Below, piece after piece: positions 8,365 through 17,350 of a DNA stretch of 64,000 bases. The notes beneath the pieces were generated by a model that saw nothing but the letters and a program-made list of their open reading frames with translations, was not told where the DNA came from and ran no database searches. Each line of letters begins with the position of its first letter. The stretch's first letter is position 1. Origin of the DNA: Rhizobium sp. BK313 (GTDB taxonomy: Bacteria > Pseudomonadota > Alphaproteobacteria > Rhizobiales > Rhizobiaceae); contig NZ_JACHZQ010000004.1 in NCBI RefSeq assembly GCF_014193655.1, forward strand, positions 186,001-250,000, in the 5' to 3' direction. The position numbers and the translations under genes were made by a program.

Positions 8365-9369
8365 TCAGGCGCCGGTGCTCTCGCGTGACAACAGCGCGAA
8401 TCCAAGGTCTATCTGCTCCGCATCGGGTTTCGCCCCGGCTTCCAATGCCGAGAGAACCTTCTCCGCCGCAAGCTTGCCGGTTTCGTAGCGTCGCGTTGCG
8501 ATTGAGGAGAGCGATGGAGAGACGCAGGCTGCGAACTCGAGATCGTGAAAACCGATGATTGATATGTCGTCCGGCACCCGGATGCCGCGCTTGCGGCATT
8601 CCTGCATTGCGCCGAGAGCCAGATTGTCGTCGGTGCAGAATATGGCTTCGGGAACATTGCCGCATTCATGCGCCGTGGCGAAGAGTTCCGACCCCAGTGC
8701 AACCGAACTGTGTCGCGGCTTCTGGGCGATGATTTCCGAGCTTGGCATGTCGGCCTCTTGCATGGCTTTGTGATATCCGTCGAAACGCGATTGGGCGCGA
8801 TGATCGAGATTGCCCGTGAGAAACGCGATCCGCCGAAAGCCGCGGTGGATGAGATGGCGGGTAGCCTCGTAACCGGCATGTTCCTGAGACATTCCGATGT
8901 TGAGATTTATCGGGTCGTCGGAAAGTTCGAAGGTTTCGACGATGGGCAGGTTTGCGTGAGTGAGAAGTTGCCTGGAAAGCGCCGTATGGTGAATACCGGC
9001 GATGATGATCGCTTCGACCTTTTGTCCCAATAGCGCCTTGATCGCGTTTTCTTCCTCGATCTCGGAATAGCGGCTATTGACGACCAATACCTGGAAACCG
9101 GCGCCGATCAGAACCTCGTGTAGGGCAAAGAGGTATTCGGCGAAGATGACGTTATAGAGGGTCGGTACAATCACGCCGATCGTATGCGTACGCGAGGAGG
9201 CAAGCCTGCTTGCCGCAACATTCGGCACGTAGCCGAGTTCGTTTACTGCCGCATGGACGCGCAGGCGCAACCCCTCCGACACCGCCCCGGGTTTCCTCAG
9301 AACGCGGGATACGGTGATGGGGCTGACGCCAGCCAGGTTTGCCACATCATCCAAAGTTATTCTGCGCAT
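8365..9369 (-). CDS. LacI-family transcriptional regulator
   Basis: Regulator of about 334 residues. I place the start at ATG 9369 (MRRITLDDVANLAGVSP) because the LacI helix-turn-helix begins there; a GTG 27 bases upstream is possible. Residues 1-60 hold the DNA-binding domain and hinge (ITVSRVLRKPGAVSEGLR, NVAASRLAS). The rest is a periplasmic-binding-protein-like sugar domain with IGVIVPTLYN, EAIFCTDDNLALGAM and DDISIIGFHDLEFA. It is divergent from the ribose-type importer at 9587, and two LacI-type operators lie between them. It therefore most likely represses that importer and perhaps itself. Confidence 0.88.
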   Translation of the reverse strand: MRRITLDDVANLAGVSPITVSRVLRKPGAVSEGLRLRVHAAVNELGYVPNVAASRLASSRTHTIGVIVPTLYNVIFAEYLFALHEVLIGAGFQVLVVNSRYSEIEEENAIKALLGQKVEAIIIAGIHHTALSRQLLTHANLPIVETFELSDDPINLNIGMSQEHAGYEATRHLIHRGFRRIAFLTGNLDHRAQSRFDGYHKAMQEADMPSSEIIAQKPRHSSVALGSELFATAHECGNVPEAIFCTDDNLALGAMQECRKRGIRVPDDISIIGFHDLEFAACVSPSLSSIATRRYETGKLAAEKVLSALEAGAKPDAEQIDLGFALLSRESTGA

Positions 9370-9438
9370 AATGTATCGTTTCAGGTGTTGTCGCACACAG
9401 TTTCTTGAACGGAAAGAATATCCATAGATACTCCATAG

Positions 9439-9477
9439 TTGACAGCGCTAGCAATTAAAATTTGACAGCGCTGTCAA
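9439..9477. promoter_or_regulatory. Tandem LacI-family operators
   Basis: A perfect 16-base palindrome TTGACAGCGCTGTCAA spans 9462-9477. A second, imperfect copy, TTGACAGCGCTAGCAA, spans 9439-9454. Their centres are 23 bases apart. The central CG-containing palindrome is the typical form for LacI/GalR sites. They sit between the lacI-type gene and the importer, 110-150 bases upstream of the binding-protein start. Confidence 0.75.
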
Positions 9478-9586
9478 CTATGTTACGCTTCGAGTATTTC
9501 GGAAGGGATGGGAGCCTTTCCGGGATTAAATCATGCCGATCAAAAATAGAAGGGGCGGGTTAATCTGCCTGAGGAGGAGGACTTCT

Positions 9587-10726
9587 ATGCCGAAAGCTAT
9601 CAAAGTAAGATCCGCTCGGATCGCCATGTTTTCCGTACCGCTTGTTGCGCTGCTCAGTGGTGCGGCCTATGCGGAACCAAAAGTTGTATCCGGACCCGCG
9701 GGCGATCCGCAATGCATGACGCTCTGGTCAGCCGATACGCAGTTTCTGCAGTATCCGAAGAAAGAGGGCCCCTATCGGATAGCGCTTGCCAACGGCTATA
9801 TCGCCAATACCTGGCGCATCCAGATGGTGCAGACGGCCAAGGCTTACGCTTCGCAACCCGATGTTGCAGCCAAGCTGAAGGAGTTCAAGGTCGTATCGAC
9901 GGGCGAAGATGTTCCCGCTCAGATATCGGCAATCAATAACTTCATCGACGCAGGCTATGACGCGATCGTCGTGAACGCGCAAAACCCAACCGCCTTCGGC
10001 CCGGTGATCAAACGCGCCAAGGAAGCCGGCGTCATCCTGGTCGCCTTTGACAACACGCTCGATACGAAAGACGCCATCAACGTCAATGTCGATCAAAAGG
10101 GTCTTGGTGTCATCTGGGCCGATTGGCTTGTGAAGCACATGCCCAATGGTGGCAAAGTTCTCGAGGTACGTGGGGTTGCCGGCACCTCTGTCGATACGGA
10201 TCGGCACAATGGCATTAAGGAGACGCTGGATGCGTCCGGCAAGAAATTCAATGTGATGGAAGTCGTCGGCAAATGGGACGACAGCGTAGCGCAAAAGGCG
10301 ACGGCGGACGCGATTGCGACCAACGGTCCCTTCGACGGTATCACGGCGCAGGGTGGCGATACCGGTGTCGTGCAGGCGATGATGGATGCGAAACATCCCT
10401 TCGTGCCCTTCGGCGGCGAGACGGAAAACGGCTTTCGCAAGCTCTGCGCCGCACATGCGGCCGACGGCCTGAAATGCGCATCTGCTGGAACCGGTCCAGC
10501 TCAGGTTGCGGTTGCCATCAAGACTGCGATTGCCGCCCTGGAAGGTCAGGTCGTACCCCAGGCAGTGAAGCTGCCGACGGCTCTCGTCCAAGATCCGGAT
10601 TTCAAGGAAGGCGAGGATTATTATCCCAAGCAGTCCGACAACTTCTTTGTCGGCAACTCCTTCCCGACCTGCGGTATCAATTTCACGGCTCAGGAGATCA
10701 TGGGGCAGACAAAGGAAAATCAATAA
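9587..10726 (+). CDS. Sugar ABC transporter substrate-binding protein, ribose type (family 4)
   Basis: Periplasmic protein of 379 residues. ATG at 9587 follows a strong GAGGAGGAGG site; a start 18 codons upstream would put the signal peptide in the wrong place. Signal peptide about residues 1-29 (ending AAYA-EP). Family-4 features include YRIALANGYIANTWRIQM, YDAIVVNAQNP, VILVAFDNTLDT, GGKVLEVRGVAGTSVD and FDGITAQGGDTGVVQAM. It is larger than RbsB (about 295) because of N- and C-terminal additions with paired cysteines (PQCMTLW, PTCGINF), which could form disulfides. First gene of a four-gene importer controlled by the LacI-type operators. The sugar is unknown. Confidence 0.9.
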   Translation: MPKAIKVRSARIAMFSVPLVALLSGAAYAEPKVVSGPAGDPQCMTLWSADTQFLQYPKKEGPYRIALANGYIANTWRIQMVQTAKAYASQPDVAAKLKEFKVVSTGEDVPAQISAINNFIDAGYDAIVVNAQNPTAFGPVIKRAKEAGVILVAFDNTLDTKDAINVNVDQKGLGVIWADWLVKHMPNGGKVLEVRGVAGTSVDTDRHNGIKETLDASGKKFNVMEVVGKWDDSVAQKATADAIATNGPFDGITAQGGDTGVVQAMMDAKHPFVPFGGETENGFRKLCAAHAADGLKCASAGTGPAQVAVAIKTAIAALEGQVVPQAVKLPTALVQDPDFKEGEDYYPKQSDNFFVGNSFPTCGINFTAQEIMGQTKENQ

Positions 10727-10747
10727 TTACCTTTGCTTCCGGCGCTT

Positions 10748-10773
10748 GACTGCGGACCGTCGTGTCCGCAGTC
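10748..10773 (+). terminator. Stem-loop between binding protein and ATPase genes
   Basis: GACTGCGGAC (10748-10757) and GTCCGCAGTC (10764-10773) form a perfect 10-bp stem with a 6-base loop. It starts 22 bases after the binding-protein stop and ends 35 bases before the ATPase start. The following TCGTTCTTGCT is only weakly U-rich. It probably raises binding-protein mRNA relative to downstream mRNA by partial termination or by blocking 3' decay. Confidence 0.6.
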
Positions 10774-10807
10774 TCGTTCTTGCTGCACCCGATGGGAGGT
10801 TGGGCGC

Positions 10808-12346
10808 GTGAGTTTATCCGAACCGTTTTTCCGGATGGAAGGCATATCCAAGCGCTATGGCGGTGTCGTCGCGCTGAAAGAGGCCAACATTGCCATTCGG
10901 CCGGGAGCCATCCACGCCGTTCTCGGCGAGAACGGTGCGGGCAAATCGACCCTTATCAAGATCATGGCGGGTGTCGTCGCCGCGGACGAAGGTCGGATGT
11001 TGCTCGACGGCAAAGAGGTGTCGTTCGCCACGCCTGCCGCGGCCAATAGCGCTGGGATCGTCTGCGTCTTCCAGGAACTGTCGCTGATCCCGGATCTGTC
11101 CGTGGCAGACAATATCGTCATCAGCAATCCGCCGCTGCGGTTCGGGATGATCGACCGCCGCAGGCAAAGATTGATTGCCAAGGAAGCCCTGGCACGCGCC
11201 GGCGCTTCCGATATCCATCCTTCCTCTTTGGTCAAGGACCTGCCGCTCTCGCGTCGCCAAATGGTCGAGATTGCCAAGGCGCTTGCCCGCAAACCGAGGA
11301 TCATGATCCTCGACGAAGCAACCTCGGCGTTGACGCAACCCGATGTCGAAAAGGTGTTCAGCGTGCTGAAGCGGCTGCGCTCCGAGGGCATGGCGCTTAT
11401 CTATATTTCGCATCGGATGCACGAGATTGCCGAATTGGCGGATGAATGCACCGTCTTTCGCAACGGTCGCAGTATCGAATCCTACCCGGCAGGGACGAAA
11501 AGCGATCATCAGGTGATCGAGCTGATGATCGGACGAGAATATACCAGCGTATTTCCGCCGAAACATACCCCGGAGGAGGGGCTCGCCCCGATCATCTCAT
11601 GTCGGAACCTTTCCTGGGGCGACCGGCTTTCCGCCATAAGCTTCGACGTCAGGCCGGGCGAGATCGTCGGTCTCGGTGGTCTGGACGGGCAGGGGCAGCG
11701 CGAACTGCTACTGTCGCTGTTCGGCGTGCTGCGCGACGTTAGGGGCGATGTGCAGATTGCAGGCCGAAGCGTGACGATGAAGAGTCCTAAGCAGGCAAAA
11801 TCCGCCGAGATGTCGATCGCGCTTATCCCGGAAGATCGCAAGACCGAGGGGCTCATGCTCCCTATGACCGTGCGCGAAAATCTCTCTATTGCCGCGCTTG
11901 GCAGTGTGTCCAACAGAGGCGTGATCGACCGCACTGCCGAGGCCGACCGGATCGAAGAGCTTCTCAAGCTGTTGGCGATCAAGGCTGCGACGATCGACAT
12001 GCCGGTTGGATCACTCTCCGGCGGCAATCAGCAAAAGGTGGTTATTGCCAAATGGCTGATGAACCGACCAAAGATCGTTCTGCTGAATGATCCGACACGA
12101 GGCATCGATGTCGGCACCAAGCAGGAAATGTACCTCTTGCTTCGCAAGCTCTCGGAAGCCGGCGTCGCACTCATCTTCTATTCGACGGACTATGACGAAC
12201 TGATCGGCTGCTGCGATCGGGTGCTTGTGATGTACGACGGCAAGATCGTCCGCGTGTTGGAAGGCTCCGATATCAACGAACGCGAATTGATTGGCAGCGC
12301 GCTTAACATCGGTGCACACCTGACAGAACAGAAGGTCGGCCAATGA
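10808..12346 (+). CDS. Sugar ABC transporter ATP-binding protein, RbsA type (two ATPase domains)
   Basis: Cytoplasmic ATPase of 512 residues with two nucleotide-binding domains. I chose GTG at 10808, which has GGGAGG eight bases upstream. Domain 1: Walker A GENGAGKST at about residue 38, Walker B IMILDEATSAL. The signature there reads LPLSRRQMVEIAKAL, with R where LSGGQ has G. Domain 2: a degenerate Walker A (GLGGLDGQGQREL), as is usual for RbsA proteins, with intact signature SLSGGNQQKV and Walker B IVLLNDPTRGID. It overlaps the next permease by four bases (ATGA). It powers the importer encoded by 9587-14318. Confidence 0.9.
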   Translation: MSLSEPFFRMEGISKRYGGVVALKEANIAIRPGAIHAVLGENGAGKSTLIKIMAGVVAADEGRMLLDGKEVSFATPAAANSAGIVCVFQELSLIPDLSVADNIVISNPPLRFGMIDRRRQRLIAKEALARAGASDIHPSSLVKDLPLSRRQMVEIAKALARKPRIMILDEATSALTQPDVEKVFSVLKRLRSEGMALIYISHRMHEIAELADECTVFRNGRSIESYPAGTKSDHQVIELMIGREYTSVFPPKHTPEEGLAPIISCRNLSWGDRLSAISFDVRPGEIVGLGGLDGQGQRELLLSLFGVLRDVRGDVQIAGRSVTMKSPKQAKSAEMSIALIPEDRKTEGLMLPMTVRENLSIAALGSVSNRGVIDRTAEADRIEELLKLLAIKAATIDMPVGSLSGGNQQKVVIAKWLMNRPKIVLLNDPTRGIDVGTKQEMYLLLRKLSEAGVALIFYSTDYDELIGCCDRVLVMYDGKIVRVLEGSDINERELIGSALNIGAHLTEQKVGQ

Positions 12347-13338
12347 AAGAGATACCGCACGGCGAGTGGCGCTTCTGGTATGCGCAACACAAGGGGACCC
12401 TGCTGGCTGCGGCGCTCTTTGTCGTCATGTTCGCAATCTACGTCTCGAACCATCCGGCCGGGTTTAGCCCGAATGTCGTGCAGACCGCATCGAACAAGGC
12501 GGTATTGCTCGCTTTCGTGGCGATGGCGCAATGTTTTGTGGTCATCACTGCGGGTATCGATCTGTCTGTTGGTATGATCCTCGTCGTTTGCAATTGTCTC
12601 GCCTCATGGCTTGTCGTCGGAACGCCATTTGAGACCGCTTTGGGTGTCGTCGCCGTCCTTTTGACGGGGCTTGCCTGCGGCATGCTGAACGGGTTGATCA
12701 TCATCTTCGGACGACTGCAGCCGATCGTGACCACGATCGCGACAAGCGCAATCTTTTTCGGGTTTGCCCTGGTGTTGCGTCCGACGCCCGGCGGTGCGGT
12801 GAACGAGACGCTGGCGGATGCCTTTACCTCCAAGCTTTTCGGTGTCATCCCCGCAAGTCTGGTGGTTCTTGCGGCCACTCTCCTGATCTTCTGGATCCCG
12901 TTCAGCCGGTCGGTTTTGGGCCGTGCTGCCTATGCGGCGGGATCTGCCGAAAACGCCGCCTACATGTCCGGCATGCCGATCAAGCGTGCGAAGTTTGCAG
13001 CCTATGCACTGGCGGGATTGATGTCGGGGATCGGTGGGCTCTATCTGACATTCTTTTCCTATACCGGTGAAGCTGCATTCGCGAGCGGCAATGCCTATAC
13101 GCTGTATTCGATTGCGGCCGTGGTGCTTGGCGGCGTTTCGCTGGCAGGTGGAAAAGGTGGTGCAGTCGGGGCCGTCTTCGGCGCGCTGGCTTTTCGGACG
13201 ATCGGCGATCTCTTGTTCGTCTTCGATCTCGATCCTCTCTGGCAACCCCTGTTCCAGGGTATCGTCCTCCTGCTGGCGATCAGCATCGGCTGCATGGGCC
13301 TGGCGCGGGTTCGCAATCGTCTGGAGTGGTTTCAATGA
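12343..13338 (+). CDS. Sugar ABC transporter permease, RbsC type (first of two)
   Basis: Inner-membrane permease of 331 residues with about nine hydrophobic segments. The ribose-family signature ITAGIDLSVGMILVVCN is present, as are the AAYMSGMPIKRAKFAAY loop contacting the ATPase and VVLGGVSLAGGKGGAVGAVFG near the C terminus. ATG at 12343 overlaps the ATPase stop (ATGA). A second, different RbsC-type permease follows, so the channel is probably a heterodimer rather than the RbsC homodimer. Confidence 0.88.
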   Translation: MKEIPHGEWRFWYAQHKGTLLAAALFVVMFAIYVSNHPAGFSPNVVQTASNKAVLLAFVAMAQCFVVITAGIDLSVGMILVVCNCLASWLVVGTPFETALGVVAVLLTGLACGMLNGLIIIFGRLQPIVTTIATSAIFFGFALVLRPTPGGAVNETLADAFTSKLFGVIPASLVVLAATLLIFWIPFSRSVLGRAAYAAGSAENAAYMSGMPIKRAKFAAYALAGLMSGIGGLYLTFFSYTGEAAFASGNAYTLYSIAAVVLGGVSLAGGKGGAVGAVFGALAFRTIGDLLFVFDLDPLWQPLFQGIVLLLAISIGCMGLARVRNRLEWFQ

Positions 13339-14318
13339 GTGAGGATGCATCCCTCATGCGGCGATCCGGCTTACCCGCGCGCCTGCGCCGCGTCGATCCG
13401 GCGGTGGCAATCGCCTTCGGCTGCATCCTGCTACTTCTTCTCGGAGGATCCCTCTATTCGTCGAACTTCCTGTCGCCGGACTATCTGTTGCAACAGTTGA
13501 AGGTCGCCTCGTTTCTCGGCGTCATCGCAACTGGCATGATGATGGTCATTCTCATCGGTCAGATCGATCTGTCCGTCCCCTGGGTCGTCGCCGCAGGAGC
13601 GATGATGGCCTGCGCCGCAACCGCCTATGGCGGCTTCGGATCGTTTCTAGCCATCCCGTTCGGGATCTTGTGCGGCGCGGTAATTGGTGCGGTCAACGGC
13701 CTTGCGGTTGCCTACCTGCGCATTCCGTCGATGATCATCACGCTTGCGACGAACGCGGTCGTACAGGGATTGATGGTCGTCTATACCGGGGGCTTCGCGC
13801 CTCAGGATTCGGCATCGGCTGCCATGCGCTTTCTGGCAATCGGCTATCTGATCCCCGCGATTCCAAATGGTGTGCTCGTCTGGCTGGTTGTCGGCATTCT
13901 GGCCGTTTTCCTGCTTACAAGGACAACATTCGGCCGTTCGCTGTATGCAATCGGCAACCGGGAAAGAGCCGCCTACATGTCGGGGATCGACACGCGCCGC
14001 ATCACTCTGTTGGCGTTCGTCATTTCCGGTTCGCTCAGCGCCCTTGGCGGCGTATTGTTAGCCGGCTACGCCTCCAAGGCATCACAATCGATGGGAGACG
14101 CATATCTCTTGCCGTCGATTGCGGCGGTCGTTCTCGGCGGCACTCATGTGCTTGGCGGCAAAGGGTCGTATCTTGGAACTGTTGCCGGCGTCATCCTGAT
14201 CACCCTTCTCCAATCCATCTTATCCGTCATGCAGATCGAAGAAGCCGGACGGCAGCTCATCTATGGTGTCGTCATTATCTGCATGCTGCTGCTCTATGGG
14301 CGACAAAAGCTTAGTTAG
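13335..14318 (+). CDS. Sugar ABC transporter permease, RbsC type (second of two)
   Basis: Inner-membrane permease of 327 residues. ATG at 13335 overlaps the stop of the upstream permease and has GGAG eight bases upstream; a GTG three codons earlier is less likely. The hallmark LIGQIDLSVPWVVAAGAMM replaces the usual G-I-D-L-S-V-G. RAAYMSGIDTRRITLLAF is the ATPase-contact loop and VVLGGTHVLGGKGSYLGTVAG the C-terminal hallmark. It is the last gene of the importer operon. The cobalamin cluster begins 130 bases later. Confidence 0.88.
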   Translation: MSEDASLMRRSGLPARLRRVDPAVAIAFGCILLLLLGGSLYSSNFLSPDYLLQQLKVASFLGVIATGMMMVILIGQIDLSVPWVVAAGAMMACAATAYGGFGSFLAIPFGILCGAVIGAVNGLAVAYLRIPSMIITLATNAVVQGLMVVYTGGFAPQDSASAAMRFLAIGYLIPAIPNGVLVWLVVGILAVFLLTRTTFGRSLYAIGNRERAAYMSGIDTRRITLLAFVISGSLSALGGVLLAGYASKASQSMGDAYLLPSIAAVVLGGTHVLGGKGSYLGTVAGVILITLLQSILSVMQIEEAGRQLIYGVVIICMLLLYGRQKLS

Positions 14319-14415
14319 AGATACGTTGATTGTACAATCTGCGCCGAGCGCTCCGGCGACGTAAAAATGCGCAGCCAACTTCATGACCATCCACACTTGA
14401 AATGCCCTTCCGCTT

Positions 14416-14430
14416 CCGGCAAACAGCCGG
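14416..14430 (+). other. Small hairpin in the cobF leader
   Basis: CCGGC and GCCGG flank AAACA in the 130-base leader before cobF. The leader is short and I could not find a convincing B12-box or the multi-helix fold of a cobalamin riboswitch. The hairpin may be fortuitous or the end of the upstream transcript. Confidence 0.25.
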
Positions 14431-14448
14431 TGGAAAGAGGACGCGGAA

Positions 14449-15225
14449 ATGAGGCACATCTACATTGTCGGCATCGGAACGGGCAATCCCGAGCACATGA
14501 CCGTGCAGGCGATCAACGCGCTGAACGAGGTGGACGTCGTCTTCATTCCCAGCAAGGGTGCGGCCAAGGCCGAGCTTGCCGATGTCCGGAAAGACGTCTG
14601 CCAACGCTATGTTACGAATGACGCTGTCCGTTTCATCGACTACGCCGTACCGGTGCGCCAGACGGCGGACCGCAGCTATGTCCAAAGCGTCGATGACTGG
14701 CACGCACAGATTTCGTCGACCTACGAAAGGCTGTTCCAGGATCATATGGCGGAAGGCGGAAGTGCCGCCTTTCTCGTCTGGGGCGACCCCAGTCTCTACG
14801 ACAGTACCATCCGCATCATCGAGCGGGTGCGGGCACGGGACCTCGTTGCCCTCGACTACAGCGTCATTCCTGGAATAACCAGCATCCAGGCGCTGACGGC
14901 AAGCCACCGCATTCCGCTCAACCTCGTCGGAAAGCCGGTGCAGATCACCACTGGTCGCCGGCTGACCGAGAGTTTTCCGGGTATCGTCGAAACCGCCGTC
15001 GTCATGCTCGATGGCGAGCAGGCCTTCAGCAAGATCGACGATCCCGATGCCTATATCTATTGGGGCGCCTATCTCGGCACAAAGGATGAGATCACTATCG
15101 CCGGCCGACTTGCCGATGTGTCTGATCGTATCGTGGCGACCCGGGCGGAAGCGCGGGCGAGGCATGGTTGGATCATGGATATCTATCTGCTGCGCAAAGG
15201 CGAGGATTTCGACGATCAGGTGTGA
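14449..15225 (+). CDS. cobF: Precorrin-6A synthase (deacetylating), CobF
   Basis: Cytoplasmic SAM-dependent methyltransferase of 258 residues in the aerobic cobalamin pathway. It methylates C1 and removes the two-carbon unit from precorrin-5 to give precorrin-6A. The N-terminal IYIVGIGTGNPEHMTVQA is the tetrapyrrole-methylase P1 loop, VFIPSKGAAK is typical for CobF, and FLVWGDPSLYDST is the G-D-P motif. Start ATG at 14449 with CGCGGAA just upstream. It leads the co-directional cobF-G-H-I-J group, 77 bases before cobG. CobF is found only in the oxygen-dependent pathway, which fits an aerobic rhizobium. Confidence 0.93.
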   Translation: MRHIYIVGIGTGNPEHMTVQAINALNEVDVVFIPSKGAAKAELADVRKDVCQRYVTNDAVRFIDYAVPVRQTADRSYVQSVDDWHAQISSTYERLFQDHMAEGGSAAFLVWGDPSLYDSTIRIIERVRARDLVALDYSVIPGITSIQALTASHRIPLNLVGKPVQITTGRRLTESFPGIVETAVVMLDGEQAFSKIDDPDAYIYWGAYLGTKDEITIAGRLADVSDRIVATRAEARARHGWIMDIYLLRKGEDFDDQV

Positions 15226-15302
15226 CGCATTGCGCCGTCGCCAAATTGTTTGCCCGCCGGGTAGGATTATGTAAGGACATCTCCTTCGGGAAGGATGGGC
15301 TT

Positions 15303-16715
15303 ATGGCAATGGCCGACAGGCAAGTTATGGAAGAGGGCGATATCTCCTCGTCGGAGGACGTCGATGCTTTTGCCTGCGTTCCGCACGGACCATCGATGGC
15401 CCGCGGAGCCTGCCCATCGCTCAGTGCTCCAATGATCACCGGTGACGGACTGCTCGTTCGGCTGCGCCCGACGACAGCGGGCCTGACGATCGGACAATTC
15501 CGAGCACTTGCCCAGGCGGCTGCCAGACACGGCAACGGATTTATCGAGATTACGGCGCGCGGCAATCTTCAACTGCGCGGCATGAGCGCGGAAAGCATGA
15601 CCGGCCTCGCAGCGGACATCGATCGCGCCGGCATCCTCCCGGAGACCGGCGTCACGATAGAGGTTCCGCCACTCAGCGGATTGGATCCGCAGGAGATCGC
15701 CGATGCCCGGGAGTTGGCCACGCTGCTTCGCCAGCGGATCACCGCGCTTGATCCTCAGCCGATACTGGCACCGAAGCTGACCATCATCATCGATGCCGGC
15801 GGGCGACTGAACCTCGATTCGATCTCCGCGGATATTCGGCTGAAGGCGGCAAGAGGCTCCGACGGTTCAATCATATGGGCTCTCGCAATAGACGGCACGG
15901 CACAGAAGGCGAAGGCTCTCGCATCCCTCACCACCGAACAATCCATACGCGCTGTCGTCGGGCTGCTGAAAACGCTGGCGCGTCTCGGGTCACGCGCACG
16001 CGGCCGCGATCTCGATGTGGATGGTCTGCGAACGGAATATCAGTCGTCGGAAGCCAGTGCACTCGGCACAGCCGCCCCGCATGTTTCGCCGATCGGCATT
16101 CACCATCTCGGCGGCAACCGTCTCGCTCTCGGCCTGCGTCCATCCTTCGGGCAAATCCACGCGAGAGACATCCTCGGCTTTCTCGCCATTGCTGAAGCTG
16201 CCGGAGCAAACGAAATCCGCACTGCGCCGGAGCACGCCCTCCTAGTGTTGGGCCTTGATGTCCAAGCGGCCGGAGACGTTCAATTGGCCGCGGCCGGCTC
16301 AGGTTTTCGAACGCATGCGGATGATCCGTTAAACCACATAGATGTCTGCTCCGGGGCAGGGGCTTGCGCCTCTGCCTTCTACGCAACGAAATCCGCAGCA
16401 GCGGATCTTCTCGACGTAGTCCCCGAACTGCTCGACGGCTCGCTCACAATCCACCTGTCCGGTTGCCGCAAGGGTTGTGCCCGGCCGGGTGAGGCCGCTC
16501 TCACTATTGTCGGTGCGCCAATGGGCTATGGCATTGTCGTAAATGGGTCCGCATCGAGCGAGCCTGTGGCTTACATCGGAAAAGAAGAGCTAAAATTCGC
16601 GCTGGGGCAGATAAGCCGGGTGGTGCGGACTAACAAAGTTGCTGGCGAATCGGCGGAGGAGTGTCTTACACGGCTCGGCACTGACGCGATCGTTACAGCG
16701 CTACGACAGGGGTAG
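15303..16715 (+). CDS. cobG: Precorrin-3B synthase, CobG
   Basis: Monooxygenase of about 470 residues that converts precorrin-3A to precorrin-3B with molecular oxygen. It belongs to the nitrite/sulfite reductase-like family. I chose ATG at 15303 (AAGGATGG upstream); the open frame extends 45 codons into the cobF end but without family similarity. ARGNLQLRGM is the ferredoxin-like reductase motif. The C-terminal cysteines in CSGAGACASAF and HLSGCRKGCARP are placed to hold the 4Fe-4S cluster. It lies two bases before cobH. Its presence confirms the aerobic route; the anaerobic route lacks it. Confidence 0.92.
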   Translation: MAMADRQVMEEGDISSSEDVDAFACVPHGPSMARGACPSLSAPMITGDGLLVRLRPTTAGLTIGQFRALAQAAARHGNGFIEITARGNLQLRGMSAESMTGLAADIDRAGILPETGVTIEVPPLSGLDPQEIADARELATLLRQRITALDPQPILAPKLTIIIDAGGRLNLDSISADIRLKAARGSDGSIIWALAIDGTAQKAKALASLTTEQSIRAVVGLLKTLARLGSRARGRDLDVDGLRTEYQSSEASALGTAAPHVSPIGIHHLGGNRLALGLRPSFGQIHARDILGFLAIAEAAGANEIRTAPEHALLVLGLDVQAAGDVQLAAAGSGFRTHADDPLNHIDVCSGAGACASAFYATKSAAADLLDVVPELLDGSLTIHLSGCRKGCARPGEAALTIVGAPMGYGIVVNGSASSEPVAYIGKEELKFALGQISRVVRTNKVAGESAEECLTRLGTDAIVTALRQG

Positions 16716-16717
16716 GA

Positions 16718-17350
16718 ATGCCTGACTATGATTACATCCGCGAGGGGAATGCGATCTACGAACGCTCCTTCGCGATCATTCGCAGCGAGGCCGATCTGTC
16801 GCGCTTTTCGGATGCGGAGGCCGATGTCGCTGTGCGCATGATCCATGCCTGCGGCCTGGTCGAAGCATCCGAGCATTTCGTTTTCTCTTCTGATTTCGTC
16901 GCCGCTGCCCGCACGGCGCTCGCCAACGGCGCGCCGATCTTCTGCGACGCCGAGATGGTCGCGCACGGTGTTACGCGGGCGCGCCTGCCGGCGGCCAATG
17001 AGGTGATCTGTACGCTACATGATCCCCGCACATCGGAACTGGCGAAGGCGACCGGCAACACCCGCTCGGCAGCCGCAATGCATCTTTGGGGCGATCGTCT
17101 GGCCGGCGCTGTTGTTGCCATCGGCAATGCGCCGACGGCGCTGTTCCACCTCCTCGAAATGCTGCGTGATGGCGCGCCGAAGCCGGCTGTCATCATCGGC
17201 ATGCCCGTCGGATTCGTGGGTGCTGCAGAATCCAAGGACGCGCTGGCGGAAAATTCTTACGGCGTTCCCTACGCCATCGTTCGGGGCCGTCTTGGCGGCA
17301 GTGCCATCACCGCCGCCGCGATCAATGCACTGGCGAGGCCTGGCCTATGA
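16718..17350 (+). CDS. cobH: Precorrin-8X methylmutase, CobH
   Basis: Enzyme of 210 residues that moves a methyl group from C11 to C12, turning precorrin-8X into hydrogenobyrinic acid. The conserved catalytic histidine lies in VRMIHACGL near residue 43. GAPIFCDAEMVAHGVTRARLP and IIGMPVGFVGAAESKDAL are CbiC/CobH hallmarks. ATG at 16718 has TAGGA just upstream. The stop overlaps the cobI start (ATGA), so translation is coupled. Confidence 0.93.
   Translation: MPDYDYIREGNAIYERSFAIIRSEADLSRFSDAEADVAVRMIHACGLVEASEHFVFSSDFVAAARTALANGAPIFCDAEMVAHGVTRARLPAANEVICTLHDPRTSELAKATGNTRSAAAMHLWGDRLAGAVVAIGNAPTALFHLLEMLRDGAPKPAVIIGMPVGFVGAAESKDALAENSYGVPYAIVRGRLGGSAITAAAINALARPGL

Noticed and set aside
14319..14448. 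Cobalamin riboswitch upstream of cobF
   Set aside because: The leader is only 130 bases and I could not identify a B12 box or the required multi-stem core; only one small hairpin is visible.
15168..15302. Upstream extension of cobG into the end of cobF
   Set aside because: The 45 extra residues are not family-like, and ATG at 15303 has a good ribosome site and gives the usual length.
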